A DNA stretch of 39,914 bases from Pseudomonadota bacterium (lineage in GTDB: Bacteria > Pseudomonadota > Gammaproteobacteria > Burkholderiales > Ferrovaceae). Below, piece after piece: positions 1 through 8,691 of this stretch (its first letter is position 1; each line of letters starts with the position of its first letter). The stretch lies in the NCBI GenBank assembly GCA_021805445.1, contig JAJZFH010000065.1, positions 1 to 39,914 of the forward strand, given 5' to 3'. Made by a program: the position numbers and the translations under genes. The notes beneath the pieces were generated by a model. The model searched no databases. It was not told the DNA's origin and saw nothing but the letters and a program-made list of their open reading frames with translations.

Positions 1-122
1 TGTTTGCCGCCATCGATATCAATATGAAACCCTGGGTCATCAATTTCGGGGTGGGGCGTGGTCTGACCCAGGCGGCAGATGGTTGGACCCTCAAGGCCAT
101 CATCGACATCCCCATCGATTGA
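1..122 (+). CDS. C-terminal end of an outer-membrane or periplasmic protein (partial)
   Basis: The reading frame that starts at base 3 is open to a TGA at 120-122 and gives about 39 residues. It is rich in alternating hydrophobic and polar residues (for example KPWVINFGVGRGLT and KAIIDIPID), as in the last strands of a beta-barrel. The gene begins outside the window, so its function cannot be named. It lies 27 bases upstream of an OprB-like porin on the same strand, which makes an envelope role plausible. This is an inference from composition and context only. Confidence 0.5.
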   Translation, partial: FAAIDINMKPWVINFGVGRGLTQAADGWTLKAIIDIPID

Positions 123-149
123 CGGGCGCGCCTGTGCGGGTGATCAGGG

Positions 150-1535
150 ATGGAGCAAAGGGATGGAGCAAAGGGAGCGCGTACGGGTCATGACCAGTTA
201 CAGTTTGGGTGGGGGCGCATTTTGAGTCGGTTCCTGTGCACCGTGCTTTGTCTTTTTGCCTTTCAGGCCCAGGCGGGACTCTGGGATTTTGGGGGGGACG
301 ATGGCAAGGAAGAACACGCGCCGCCCTGGGTGGTCCAGGGGGATGAGACTTTCATCGATCAATACCATGGGTCCTTTCCTTCGGCCCGTCCCAACGGGGC
401 GAACAGTTTCCTCTCGACCCCGGAGAACTCTTTCTCGAACATTTTTGGTCTGCAACTGGGGTTCGATCTGGGGAACCAGGGAGAATTCTGGTTTCGTTCG
501 GAAACCATTCGCGGGATTCCTCTCAGCAATGCCGGGGGGTTGGGGGCGTTGACCAATAACGACATGCAACGCTACATGACCAATACCTTTGTGACCTACC
601 TTGCCCTGGGGTTTTACACGCGGGTGGTCAACTTTGGGGGGGAAAGCGAATCCCTGCCCATGGCCAGCCATCAATTCGACCGAGCGGTGGACTCTCACCG
701 TTTGACCTGGACCATCGGAAAGGTGGATGTGCTGTCCTATTTTGACGGCAATGCCTACGCCCACAAGAGCGATGATCAGTTTCTCAACTGGTGTTTCATG
801 ACCTCCTGTGCCTATGATTATGCGGCGGATTCCCGAGGGTACACCTGGGGTGCTTCGAGCGAACTGACCTGGGATCGCTGGTCCACGCGTTTCGGCTGGT
901 TTGCCATGCCCGTCCTGCCCAATCAACTGGCCCTCGACCCGGCCATGGGCCAACATTTCGGGGTCAATGGAGAAATCGAACGACGTTGGGATACGGGAGC
1001 CCTCAAATTGCTGATGTACCAGGGACGCATGCAACTGGCCAACTTTGGTTCCTACCTCAACCAAACCGGGATCTTCATTGCGAATCAGCCCAGATACAAT
1101 GCCATACGGGGAGGGGGCGGGCTCAATCTGCAACAGGCCTTGTCTCCTGGCGTGGGCTTGTTTGCCCGCGCCTTCTGGACGGGGGGAAGCAACGAGTCCA
1201 TGGCGTTCACGGAAGTGGACCGCAGTTTCAGCGCGGGTCTTTCCCTGGAGGGACAGAACTGGGGGCGCAGCAAGGATGGCATCGGGCTGGGCTGGGCACT
1301 GAACCAGATCAGCGGTGCACGCCAGGCTTTTTTGACGGCGGGCAATTATGATTTGTTCATCGGCGATGGTTACCTGATGTATGCGCCTGAATATGTGCTG
1401 GAAACTTACTACAAATGGGGCATTGTGGACGGGGTTCACCTGACGGCGGACTGGCAACACATTGGCAATCCCGCGTACAATCAACTGCGCGGTCCGATCG
1501 ATGTGTACGGACTGCGTTTGCATATCGACTTTTGA
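150..1535 (+). CDS. OprB-type carbohydrate-selective porin
   Basis: This is a 461-residue outer-membrane barrel protein. A hydrophobic signal segment (RFLCTVLCLFAFQAQA) is followed by the mature sequence from about residue 43. Many aromatic, Gly-rich strands follow, and the protein ends in Phe (LRLHIDF), the usual barrel-assembly signal. Features such as LTWTIGKVDVLSYFDGN and the FTEVDRSFSAGLSLEG region resemble the OprB family of sugar- or organic-solute-selective porins, but the true substrate is unknown. The ATG at 150 leaves a long 24-residue N-region before the signal peptide. An in-frame TTG at 222 follows a GGTGGGGG stretch and would give a compact signal peptide starting at LSRFL, so 222 may be the true start. 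The first bases of the longer frame are a 13-bp tandem duplication. Confidence 0.8.
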   Translation: MEQRDGAKGARTGHDQLQFGWGRILSRFLCTVLCLFAFQAQAGLWDFGGDDGKEEHAPPWVVQGDETFIDQYHGSFPSARPNGANSFLSTPENSFSNIFGLQLGFDLGNQGEFWFRSETIRGIPLSNAGGLGALTNNDMQRYMTNTFVTYLALGFYTRVVNFGGESESLPMASHQFDRAVDSHRLTWTIGKVDVLSYFDGNAYAHKSDDQFLNWCFMTSCAYDYAADSRGYTWGASSELTWDRWSTRFGWFAMPVLPNQLALDPAMGQHFGVNGEIERRWDTGALKLLMYQGRMQLANFGSYLNQTGIFIANQPRYNAIRGGGGLNLQQALSPGVGLFARAFWTGGSNESMAFTEVDRSFSAGLSLEGQNWGRSKDGIGLGWALNQISGARQAFLTAGNYDLFIGDGYLMYAPEYVLETYYKWGIVDGVHLTADWQHIGNPAYNQLRGPIDVYGLRLHIDF

Positions 1536-1571
1536 TCCGGCAGGATCATTGAATACGACAAGGATGACAGA

Positions 1572-1991
1572 ATGGAACTGAAACGCGCACTCTCCCTTTC
1601 CGATGCTCGCGCCATCGCTGCTGCTGCACGCGCCAAGGCGGTGGAAAACCACTGGAATGTGGTCATTGCCATCCTCGATGAGGGGGGGCATTTGATGTTT
1701 CTGGAACGGGCGGATCATACCCAGGTGGGTTCCGTTCAGGTGGCCCAGGAAAAAGCCCGTACCGCTTTTCTGTTCCGGCGTTCCACCAAGGTGATGGAAG
1801 AAACGGTGGTGGGCGGACGCATCGTCATGCTCAATCTGCCGGGGAATACGCCCGTTGAAGGGGGCCTGCCTCTCTTCAGCGAAGGGCAACTGGTGGGGGC
1901 CATCGGGGTTTCCGGCGTACAGTCCTTTCAGGATGGCATCATTGCGGCAGCAGGGGTGGAAGTGGTGGAACGGCTGACTTTGTCGGCGTGA
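1572..1991 (+). CDS. GlcG/HbpS family protein (DUF336)
   Basis: This small soluble protein of 139 residues belongs to the GlcG/HbpS (DUF336) family. It opens with a helix carrying ARAIAAAARAKAVENHW, then VVIAILDEGGHLMFLERAD, the typical sheet of the fold, and ends with the Gly-rich GAIGVSGVQSFQDG loop. Some family members bind haem or cobalamin derivatives. Many are encoded beside glycolate, glycerol or propanediol genes, and most have no known biochemical role. A purine-rich AAGGATGACAGA precedes the ATG. The gene lies 36 bases after the porin stop and 19 bases before earP on the same strand, so it may be cotranscribed with either. Family assignment is firm; function is not. Confidence 0.85.
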   Translation: MELKRALSLSDARAIAAAARAKAVENHWNVVIAILDEGGHLMFLERADHTQVGSVQVAQEKARTAFLFRRSTKVMEETVVGGRIVMLNLPGNTPVEGGLPLFSEGQLVGAIGVSGVQSFQDGIIAAAGVEVVERLTLSA

Positions 1992-2010
1992 CCGTTCGCT
2001 GTCCGTCCCC

Positions 2011-3168
2011 GTGAGTATGCACGCCTGGTGGATTTTCTGCCGGGTAGTGGACAACCTGGGGGATGCGGGCGTCAGTTGGCGTCTGGCGAGCCAGTTGGCT
2101 GCCCGGTCATACCAGGTCACGCTGGTGATCGATCATCTGCAGACCCTGGCGTGTTTCTGTCCTGCGCTGGTGACCGATACCCCGACCCAGCAGGTTCAAG
2201 GGGTACGGATCCTGCCGTGGGCGGTCGTCGGGCAGGATCCGGCACAGTTGGGGGCAGAAGATCCCACTCTGCCGGTATCGGTGGTGAGTGCCTTCAGTTG
2301 CGATCTGCCCTCTTCGGTGCAAGCATTCCTGCAACAACGGCAGGTCGTTCCGCACTGGATTTTATTTGACTACCTGAGCGCGGAATCCTGGGTGGAAGGG
2401 TGCCACGGGTTGTCTGCGCCCATTCCGGGCTATCTGGGTCCCCGGCACTTTTTTTTCCCGGGGTTTACCCCGCGCACGGGAGGCTTGCTGCGCGAACCCG
2501 GTCTGCTTGCCCGGCGTTCCGAAATCCGGGCCTCCTTGTCTCGTCAAGAAACCCTTTGGCGATCCTGGGGGCTGACAGAAAAAACGAATCTTTCGACTCT
2601 CACCCTGTTTGCGTACCCGGACGCCCCTTGGCAGTCCCTGCGGGAAGCCATGCGACGTACGGGGCAGGCCTGGCGCTGGGTACTGTTTGAAGGCATGGAG
2701 ATCACCGACCGGATCGGTCGGGCCGATGCGTTTCATGTCCCTGAAGGTGACGTGTGGGGCAAGATCGAGCCGGTCCGGGTGGCGTTGCGCACTCAGGACG
2801 AGTATGACGGTCTGCTGTGGGTCTCCCATTTCAATCTGGTGCGCGGAGAAGATTCCTTCGTGCGCGCTCAATGGGCCGGAAGACCCTTCTTATGGCATCT
2901 CTACCCGCAGGCGGAGGGGCAGCACCGGGTGAAACTGGAGGCTTTCCTGGAGCGCTATCTGGCGGGTCTGGAAGCGGCGCTGGCGGCAGCCATCGCGGAT
3001 CTGTTTCGTGCCTGGAACGGGAGAGGCGATATGGCGCTGGCTTGGCAGAGGGTGGTTCCTCATTGGAAGGACTGGGAACGTCACGCCCTGGCCTGGAGCG
3101 AAGCTTTGGCCGAACAGCCCGATTTGGTCACAAAACTTGTGGAGTTTTCCAATCTCGAGTTAAAATAA
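2011..3168 (+). CDS. earP: EF-P arginine rhamnosyltransferase EarP
   Basis: EarP is a cytosolic GT-B inverting glycosyltransferase that moves rhamnose from dTDP-L-rhamnose to Arg32 of elongation factor P, which the factor needs to rescue ribosomes stalled at proline runs. The 385-residue length fits the family. The N-terminal motif has Asp14 and Asp18 (VDNLGDAGVSWRLA), matching the conserved catalytic-site aspartates, and the C-terminal half has RGEDSFVRAQWAGRPFLWHL with the conserved Glu280. The start is a GTG at 2011; the in-frame ATG two codons later is an alternative. The target gene efp begins 36 bases downstream and encodes Arg at position 32, which confirms the pairing. The rhamnose donor pathway is not in this window. 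Confidence 0.97.
   Translation: MSMHAWWIFCRVVDNLGDAGVSWRLASQLAARSYQVTLVIDHLQTLACFCPALVTDTPTQQVQGVRILPWAVVGQDPAQLGAEDPTLPVSVVSAFSCDLPSSVQAFLQQRQVVPHWILFDYLSAESWVEGCHGLSAPIPGYLGPRHFFFPGFTPRTGGLLREPGLLARRSEIRASLSRQETLWRSWGLTEKTNLSTLTLFAYPDAPWQSLREAMRRTGQAWRWVLFEGMEITDRIGRADAFHVPEGDVWGKIEPVRVALRTQDEYDGLLWVSHFNLVRGEDSFVRAQWAGRPFLWHLYPQAEGQHRVKLEAFLERYLAGLEAALAAAIADLFRAWNGRGDMALAWQRVVPHWKDWERHALAWSEALAEQPDLVTKLVEFSNLELK
3137..3166 (+). promoter_or_regulatory. candidate promoter for efp inside the end of earP
   Basis: TTGTGG (3137-3142), an 18-base spacer and TAAAAT (3161-3166) lie within the last codons of earP, about 38 bases before the efp start. The -10 is good (5 of 6) and the -35 poor. It would allow efp, an abundant factor, to be made in excess over its modifying enzyme. 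Prediction only. Confidence 0.35.
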
Positions 3169-3204
3169 CCGGTTAAGTCTCATTTAATTCAACACGGGTG
3201 GCGT

Positions 3205-3765
3205 ATGAAACAGGCACAGGAAATGCGGGTCGGTAATGTGATCATGGTGGGCAAGGACCCCCTGGTGATCCAGAAGGCAGAATACAACAAGGGTGGGCGC
3301 AGTTCCGCCGTGGTCAAGATGAAGTTGCGCAACCTGCTCACCGGTGCCGCCAGCGAAACCGTCTTCAAGGCTGACGACAAACTGGATCAGGTCATTCTCG
3401 AGCATAAGGAAGTGACCTATTCCTACTTTGCCGATCCTTCCTATGTGTTCATGGACCATGAGTACGACCAGTATGACATGGACCGGGACAGTCTGGGCGA
3501 TGCCTTCAACTATCTGGAGGATGGCATGGCTTGCGAAATCACCCTTTACGAAGGGCGTGCCATTTCTGTTCAGTTGCCCAGTTCGGTGGTGCGCGAGATC
3601 GATTACACCGAACCGGCCGTGCGCGGCGATACGTCGGGCAAGGTGCTGAAACCGGCGACGCTCAAGAATGGGCACAAGATTGCCGTGCCCCTGTTTTGCG
3701 AGACCGGTGACAAGATTGAAATCGATACCAATACAGGTGAATATCGCCGCCGCGTCAACGGCTGA
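3205..3765 (+). CDS. efp: Elongation factor P, arginine-32 type
   Basis: EF-P enters the ribosome E site and speeds peptide-bond formation at consecutive prolines. The protein has 186 residues and three beta-barrel domains, with a KOW-like N-terminal domain and OB-fold ends. The loop that reaches the peptidyl-transferase centre reads [10 protein letters not shown] and carries Arg at position 32, not the Lys used by EpmA/EpmB-modified EF-P. Arg32 is the rhamnosylation site of EarP, whose gene is directly upstream. The C-terminal [11 protein letters not shown] is typical. The ATG is preceded by GGGTGGCGT. The stop is only 5 bases from the next gene, an esterase, so the two may share a transcript. 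Confidence 0.98.
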   Translation: MKQAQEMRVGNVIMVGKDPLVIQKAEYNKGGRSSAVVKMKLRNLLTGAASETVFKADDKLDQVILEHKEVTYSYFADPSYVFMDHEYDQYDMDRDSLGDAFNYLEDGMACEITLYEGRAISVQLPSSVVREIDYTEPAVRGDTSGKVLKPATLKNGHKIAVPLFCETGDKIEIDTNTGEYRRRVNG

Positions 3766-3770
3766 TCGTC

Positions 3771-4868
3771 ATGGCCCTGCGCACCCAGTCTGTCTTTCCG
3801 GGGCGTCTGACATGGGTCGAGTTCGACTCGCGGGTGTTGCAGGGAAATCCCTGGAATGATCCGACCCGGCGCCGTTTTCCGGTCTGGTTGCCCGAAGGTT
3901 ACGACCTGCCGGGGAATGTTCAACGTTATCCGGTATTTTACGGATTGGCGGGATACTTTGGGAGTGGCCCCAGTCAGGTCAACTGGCAACCCTTCAACGA
4001 GACGGTGCCCGAACGGGTTGCTCGCCTGATTCACTGTGGGGTCATGGGGCCGGTCATTCTGGTCTTTCCCGACTGCTTTACCCGGTTGGGGGGTAACCAG
4101 TATGTCAATTCCAGTGCATTGGGCGCCTACGGCGACTATTTGAGCCATGAAGTGGTGCCCTTCATCGACGCCGCCTTTCGGACCTTGGCCACCCGCGACC
4201 ATCGGGGGGTCTTTGGAAAATCCTCGGGCGGCTATGGTGCGCTGTTTCAGGCCATGCAGGCTCCGGACTGTTGGGGAGGGGTGGTCAGCCACGCCGGTGA
4301 TGCGGGATTCGATCTGGTCTATCGGGGCGATTGGCCCAATACCCTGGATGTGCTGGCCCGTTTCCGCCCCGCGGCGGCGGAAGGAACCCTTGAGCAGCAA
4401 GCGCGTGCCCAGGCATTGGCCCAGGGCCTGGACGATGGACGGGTGGCGTCCTTTCTGGCAGCGGTCTGTCCTCTGGACCGTCCCTCCAGTGCCGAGACCC
4501 ATGCCCTCATGAATCTGGGCATGGCCGCGACCTATGATCCCGATCCCGCCGCCCCCAATGGTTTTCGTCTGCCTTTCCATCCCGAGACCGGGGAATTGCT
4601 CCCCGAACGTTGGGCCCACTGGCAGGCCTGCGATCCCGTTCACGCAGTATCCCCTCACGCATCGACCTTGCGCCGGTTGAAGTGCCTGTTTCTGGACTGT
4701 GGTTGGCGCGACCAATACCATTTGCATTATGGCGTACGTCAATTGTCTGCTGCCTTGACCCGGGCTCGAGTACCTCACCTCCATGAAGAGTTCGATGGTA
4801 CCCATTCAGGGATCGATTTTCGTCTGGATCGCAGTCTGCCTTACCTCTATGCGGCTCTGAAGCCCTGA
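3771..4868 (+). CDS. Alpha/beta-hydrolase, esterase D / PF00756 family
   Basis: This 365-residue alpha/beta-hydrolase resembles the esterase D / tributyrin-esterase family. It has the nucleophile elbow FGKSSGGYGA with Ser151 and a C-terminal FDGTHSGIDFR with His345 as the likely catalytic histidine. A core acid could come from FLDCGWRDQYH. The N-terminal ~60 residues (PVWLPEGYDL, RYPVFYGLAGY) form the expected first strands. There is no signal peptide, so it should be cytosolic. Family members act on short acyl esters, S-formylglutathione or siderophore esters; the substrate here cannot be told. It starts 5 bases after efp, an unusual partner. It converges on dadA, with 13 bases between the stops. 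Confidence 0.8.
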   Translation: MALRTQSVFPGRLTWVEFDSRVLQGNPWNDPTRRRFPVWLPEGYDLPGNVQRYPVFYGLAGYFGSGPSQVNWQPFNETVPERVARLIHCGVMGPVILVFPDCFTRLGGNQYVNSSALGAYGDYLSHEVVPFIDAAFRTLATRDHRGVFGKSSGGYGALFQAMQAPDCWGGVVSHAGDAGFDLVYRGDWPNTLDVLARFRPAAAEGTLEQQARAQALAQGLDDGRVASFLAAVCPLDRPSSAETHALMNLGMAATYDPDPAAPNGFRLPFHPETGELLPERWAHWQACDPVHAVSPHASTLRRLKCLFLDCGWRDQYHLHYGVRQLSAALTRARVPHLHEEFDGTHSGIDFRLDRSLPYLYAALKP

Positions 4869-4881
4869 ATCTCCGGATTCT

Positions 4882-6138
4882 CTAGGCGGGGCGGGTGAAG
4901 TCGAATTCGAGTTCGGGTCTGTGTCCCTGTATCAGTTCTGCCAACAGTTTTCCACTGCCTGCCCCCAAGGTCCAGCCGAGGGTTCCGTGGCCGGTATTGA
5001 GGAACAGGTTCTCCCACCGCGTGGGGCCGATCAGGGGGCAATTGGAAGGGGTGGAGGGACGTAGGCCTGTCCACGGGGTCACCTGCGAATAGTCGGCCAG
5101 ATGAGGGAATAGTTGGCGGGCGCGCTGAACCAGCGCTTCCAGGCGGGTGTGGTTCAAACTGTGGTCGTAGCCGGAAAACTCGGCGGTGCCGGCCACCCGC
5201 AAGTCGTTACCGAGACGGGTGAAGACGATCTTGTGGGCATCATCGGTAATGCTGACCTGCAGGGAATTCTCCGGTTGGCACAGGGGCACGGTGATGGAGT
5301 AGCCCTTGACCGGATAAATGGGCAAATTCAGTCCAAGGGGGCGCAGCAGGGGGGAGCTTTCGCTGCCCAGAGCCACCACCACCACATCCACGTCCTGCAG
5401 ATGAGGGGTGGGCCCCTGTTGCAACCAGAGACCCCGGATGCGTCGAGCTTCGGTTTCAAAACCCGTTACCGTGGTTTGGTACTGAAAGCGCACCCCCCGA
5501 GCGGCGCATAGACGAGCCAGGCCCTGAGTCCATAGAAAGGCATTGCCACTGCTGTCGCCGGGGGTATAGGTCGCGCCGTGCCAATGCGGGAGAGCCTGGG
5601 CCAAGGTGGGTTCGAGGGTCAGGGCATCGGTCATGCTGATGGGGCGACGTTCGTAGCCCAGGTCATTGACCCGTGCGGCGGCTTTTTCACCCCGTGCCAA
5701 TGAGGCGGGCGAGTCATACAGATGGAGGATGCCCCGGTCCAGCCCCTCATAGGCCAGATCCACCTGTGCGCGCAGGGCGTGAAAGGCGGCCCGACTGTAT
5801 TGGCCCAACGCCAGCAATTGATGAAAGTTATGAGCGCTGCGCTGGGGGCGACATTCGCGCAGAAAACGGAGACCCCAACTCCATTGGTGGGGATCGGCCT
5901 GGAGGCGAAAGAGCAGGGGGGAATTTTCGTGGTGACGCCATTCCAGGATCTGGGGCAGGGTTTCCGGGGTGGCCCAGGGTTCTACGTGGCCGGTGGACAA
6001 TTGCCCGCCGTTGGCAAAGGTGGTTTCAAGGGCCGCCTCGGATCGGCGCTCCACCACGGTTACCTCAAAGCCTGCCGCGCGCAGGTACCAGGCCGTGCTG
6101 ACACCGATGACTCCCGCTCCCAAGACCGTGACGTGCAT
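4882..6138 (-). CDS. dadA: D-amino acid dehydrogenase small subunit (DadA-like)
   Basis: This FAD enzyme oxidises D-amino acids such as D-alanine to 2-oxo acids and ammonia, passing electrons to the respiratory chain at the inner membrane. It has 418 residues, typical for DadA. The N-terminus carries the dinucleotide motif VLGAGVIGVSTAWYL, followed by VVERRSEAALETTFANGGQLS. The C-terminus has the DAO-family WTGLRPSTPSNCPLIGPT and NLFLNTGHGTLGWTLGAGSG. No alanine racemase (dadX) lies next to it. The ATG at 6138 faces ppa across a 122-base intergenic region. Other DAO-family oxidases are possible, but the motifs fit DadA best. Confidence 0.93.
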   Translation of the reverse strand: MHVTVLGAGVIGVSTAWYLRAAGFEVTVVERRSEAALETTFANGGQLSTGHVEPWATPETLPQILEWRHHENSPLLFRLQADPHQWSWGLRFLRECRPQRSAHNFHQLLALGQYSRAAFHALRAQVDLAYEGLDRGILHLYDSPASLARGEKAAARVNDLGYERRPISMTDALTLEPTLAQALPHWHGATYTPGDSSGNAFLWTQGLARLCAARGVRFQYQTTVTGFETEARRIRGLWLQQGPTPHLQDVDVVVVALGSESSPLLRPLGLNLPIYPVKGYSITVPLCQPENSLQVSITDDAHKIVFTRLGNDLRVAGTAEFSGYDHSLNHTRLEALVQRARQLFPHLADYSQVTPWTGLRPSTPSNCPLIGPTRWENLFLNTGHGTLGWTLGAGSGKLLAELIQGHRPELEFDFTRPA

Positions 6139-6192
6139 GACTCTTCCTTGCTCAAAGTGTCGATTCTAGCAGACTGGACAGGCTCCAGGCGC

Positions 6193-6198
6193 TATAAT
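6193..6198 (+). promoter_or_regulatory. -10 element of the ppa promoter (TATAAT)
   Basis: A perfect TATAAT lies 62 bases upstream of the ppa ATG in the dadA-ppa divergent region. No convincing -35 box sits 16-18 bases upstream, so the start site is only inferred. Confidence 0.5.
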
Positions 6199-6260
6199 CC
6201 CGGGGGTACGCAGAGGGGGAATTTTCTCTGCATTTTTCATTCTGACCATAAGGATCGCTC

Positions 6261-6809
6261 ATGAATCTGGATCGTGTGCCCGCCGGGCGTAACTTGCCCA
6301 CCGATTTCAATGTCATCATCGAAATTCCCATGCATGGGGACCCCATCAAATACGAATTGGACAAGGAAACAGGGGCCATGTTCGTGGACCGTTTCATGTC
6401 CACCGCCATGCATTATCCCTGCAACTATGGGTATATTCCTCAAACCCTCTCTCAGGACGGTGATCCGGTGGATGTGCTGGTGATCACTCCAGTGCCGCTG
6501 ATCACTGGGGTGGTGGTGCGGTGCCGGGCTCTGGGCGTGCTGAAGATGACCGATGAAGCGGGGCAGGATGCCAAGTTACTGGCCGTGCCGGTGGATAAAC
6601 TCTGTACCTTGTATCAGCACCTCGAGCATGTCGAGGACCTGCCGGAATTGACCTTGCAACAGATCGTGCATTTCTTCGAGCATTACAAGGACCTCGAAAA
6701 AGGAAAATGGGTCAAGGTGGATGGCTGGGCGGGACCTCAGGAAGCCCATGCGGAAATTCTGTCCGGGGTGGAAAACCATCTTCGATCCCATCCCGCCGTG
6801 GGCGATTGA
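6261..6809 (+). CDS. ppa: Inorganic pyrophosphatase, family I
   Basis: This cytosolic Mg-dependent enzyme hydrolyses pyrophosphate to phosphate and so pulls biosynthetic reactions forward. Its 182 residues match bacterial family I enzymes. Visible hallmarks are [16 protein letters not shown] near the N-terminus, the [11 protein letters not shown] block, and the signature DGDPVDVLV with its metal-binding aspartates. The C-terminus has [20 protein letters not shown]. The ATG at 6261 follows AAGGATCGCTC. The gene is monocistronic as far as can be seen: its stop is next to the stop of bioC on the other strand. Confidence 0.98.
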   Translation: MNLDRVPAGRNLPTDFNVIIEIPMHGDPIKYELDKETGAMFVDRFMSTAMHYPCNYGYIPQTLSQDGDPVDVLVITPVPLITGVVVRCRALGVLKMTDEAGQDAKLLAVPVDKLCTLYQHLEHVEDLPELTLQQIVHFFEHYKDLEKGKWVKVDGWAGPQEAHAEILSGVENHLRSHPAVGD

Positions 6810-6810
6810 C

Positions 6811-7665
6811 CTAAGGCGCCGGGCGCACTTCGATCACCGCGCGCCCGTCGGGCAAGGTGCGCGGTTGAGGCTTCCACGCCTGCCCATAAATGACTTCCAG
6901 AGTGACGGGCAACCCCGTTGCCAAGCGTTGTCCCTCATAGGCATGGGTCATGCGCTGCCAGGCCTGTTGCCCCACCCCACCGGTCGGACGGGGGGCCGGA
7001 GCGGGACCCAGGGCACGCAGATCCTGCAGAAGCAGGTTCAGGTCGGGATAATCGATGTGCAGATCCTCCCGTTCCATGACTGGATCGGCCAGTCGAGCCT
7101 GTACCAGGGCATCGCCCAGATCGTGCATGTCACTGAAAGGCCCCAGGCGCTGCGTTCCTTCCGGCAGTTCACTCAGAGCAGGACGCAATTCGCGCAGGGT
7201 GTCCGGCCCCAGGGTGGAGAATAGAAACAGTCCGCCGGGCGCAAGAACCCGTGCCACTTCGGCGAATATCTGCTCCATGGGGGTCCAGGGCAATAACAGG
7301 TGGGCCCAGACCAGATCGATGCTGTGTCGGGCCAAAGGCAGTTGGAGCGCGTTGGCCGCCAGAGAGAATCGGGGAGGGACCTGCCCCCATTTTTTCCACC
7401 AGGCACGCTCGACGGGCACAGGAAGCAATTCAGGAACCCAGTCCGCTTCCAGCAGGGCCGTATCGGGAAAACGGCGTTGCAGGGAAGTGCCGGACCAGCC
7501 GCCACCGGCGCCCAGATCGAGCAGGCGACGGGGAGTCAGCGTCACATACTCCAGACGGGTGAGCAGGCGCGCTCCGATTTCCCGACTCAGAAAGGGAGAA
7601 GGGTCATTGGCGCGGGGAGAGTGGCGCAGGAACCCCCGGCGCAGACGCAGGATTTCCCGGTCCAC
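6811..7665 (-). CDS. bioC: Malonyl-[ACP] O-methyltransferase BioC
   Basis: BioC methylates the free carboxyl of malonyl-ACP with SAM, letting the fatty-acid machinery build the pimeloyl chain of biotin. The protein has 284 residues and a class I methyltransferase fold: SAM-binding LLDLGAGGGWSG around residue 50, WAHLLLPWTPMEQIFAEVARVLAPGG in the middle, and FSTLGPDTLRELR, characteristic of BioC. The GTG start at 7665 overlaps the last base of the bioB TAG stop, so translation is probably coupled to bioB. The gene converges on ppa with one base between the stops. No bioH or bioF is seen here. Confidence 0.93.
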   Translation of the reverse strand: MDREILRLRRGFLRHSPRANDPSPFLSREIGARLLTRLEYVTLTPRRLLDLGAGGGWSGTSLQRRFPDTALLEADWVPELLPVPVERAWWKKWGQVPPRFSLAANALQLPLARHSIDLVWAHLLLPWTPMEQIFAEVARVLAPGGLFLFSTLGPDTLRELRPALSELPEGTQRLGPFSDMHDLGDALVQARLADPVMEREDLHIDYPDLNLLLQDLRALGPAPAPRPTGGVGQQAWQRMTHAYEGQRLATGLPVTLEVIYGQAWKPQPRTLPDGRAVIEVRPAP

Positions 7666-8654
7666 TACTCGGGGTGCAGGCCCAAACGTTCGAAGAGGCG
7701 GCGATCGCGCTGCATATCCTGATTGTCGGTGGTCAGCAGCCGTTCCCCATAAAAAATGGAATTGGCCCCGGCCAGAAAACAGAGAGCCTGCAATTCATCG
7801 GACAACCCTTCCCGTCCTGCCGACAAGCGTACCCGTGAATGGGGCAGGGCGATGCGCGCACAGGCGATGGTGCGGACGAATTCGAAGGGATCCAGTGCCT
7901 CGGTTCCATACAGGGGGGTGCCCTGCACCTGGACCAGCAGGTTGATGGGTACGGATTCCGGGGCGGGTTCGAGTTGGGTGAGTTCGTGAATCAGGCCGGC
8001 GCGGTGGGCACGGGTTTCGCCCATCCCGACGATGCCGCCACAACAGACCTTCATGCCTGCGCCACGCACGGCTTGCAGTGTGTCGAGACGATCCTGAAAC
8101 TGACGGGTCTTTATGATATCCCCATAAAATTCCCGGTCACTGTCCAGATTGTGATTGTAGTACTCCAGGCCCGCTTCCTTCAGGCGTTCGGCCTGAGGAG
8201 GGCTCAGCATGCCCAGGGTGGCGCAGGTCTCCAGACCCAGGTCACGCACAGCGCGGACCATGTGGATGACCTGATCCAGATCGTGTTCTTTGGGGCTGCG
8301 CCATGCCGCGCCCATGCAAAACCGTGTGGCTCCGGCCGACTTGGCACGCTGTGCGGCATCCAGTACTTCCTCTGTCGTGAGCAGGGACTGGCGCGCCAGG
8401 TCGGTGCTGTGATGGGCCGACTGAGGGCAGTATCCGCAATCTTCGGGACAGCCGCCCGTCTTGATGGAGAGCAAGGTGGACAGTTGCACGCCATTGGGGT
8501 CGAAATGGGCGCGGTGTACCGATTGGGCACGCCACAGCAATTCATTGAAGGGCAATTCAAAGAGCGCGGTCAGGGTGGCACGGGTCCAAACAGGCGCAGT
8601 GGAAGCGCTTTCTTGAAAGGGATGGGGGGCGCGGAGGGGGCTATCATTCATCAT
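7665..8654 (-). CDS. bioB: Biotin synthase
   Basis: BioB is a radical-SAM enzyme that inserts sulfur into dethiobiotin, the last step of biotin synthesis. Its 329 residues fit the family. The radical-SAM 4Fe-4S cysteines are Cys69, Cys73 and Cys76 ([13 protein letters not shown]). The second-cluster side includes [20 protein letters not shown] and the RLSAGR arginine near residue 270. Also seen are [16 protein letters not shown] and [11 protein letters not shown], both diagnostic. It begins with two consecutive ATGs (8654 and 8651). It is first in a bioB-bioC pair and diverges from the comF-like gene, whose start lies only 38 bases away. Confidence 0.98.
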   Translation of the reverse strand: MMNDSPLRAPHPFQESASTAPVWTRATLTALFELPFNELLWRAQSVHRAHFDPNGVQLSTLLSIKTGGCPEDCGYCPQSAHHSTDLARQSLLTTEEVLDAAQRAKSAGATRFCMGAAWRSPKEHDLDQVIHMVRAVRDLGLETCATLGMLSPPQAERLKEAGLEYYNHNLDSDREFYGDIIKTRQFQDRLDTLQAVRGAGMKVCCGGIVGMGETRAHRAGLIHELTQLEPAPESVPINLLVQVQGTPLYGTEALDPFEFVRTIACARIALPHSRVRLSAGREGLSDELQALCFLAGANSIFYGERLLTTDNQDMQRDRRLFERLGLHPE

Positions 8655-8691
8655 GGTAGCGGATTGTCCGGTAACTGGAGGAAGGTGTCAA

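Noticed and set aside
198-2120. 640-codon open frame on the minus strand across the porin, the GlcG-like gene and the start of earP
   Set aside because: It overlaps several real genes in antisense, shows no family motif and has composition expected of the reverse of GC-rich genes.
3603-4805. 400-codon minus-strand frame opposite efp and the esterase
   Set aside because: Shadow of two well-supported genes.
4867-4880. Terminator between the esterase and dadA genes
   Set aside because: The stem (GAATC / GATTC) is only 5 bp and has no T-run.
6175-6180. TGGACA as a -35 box for ppa
   Set aside because: Only 12 bases from the TATAAT, too short for a sigma70 promoter.
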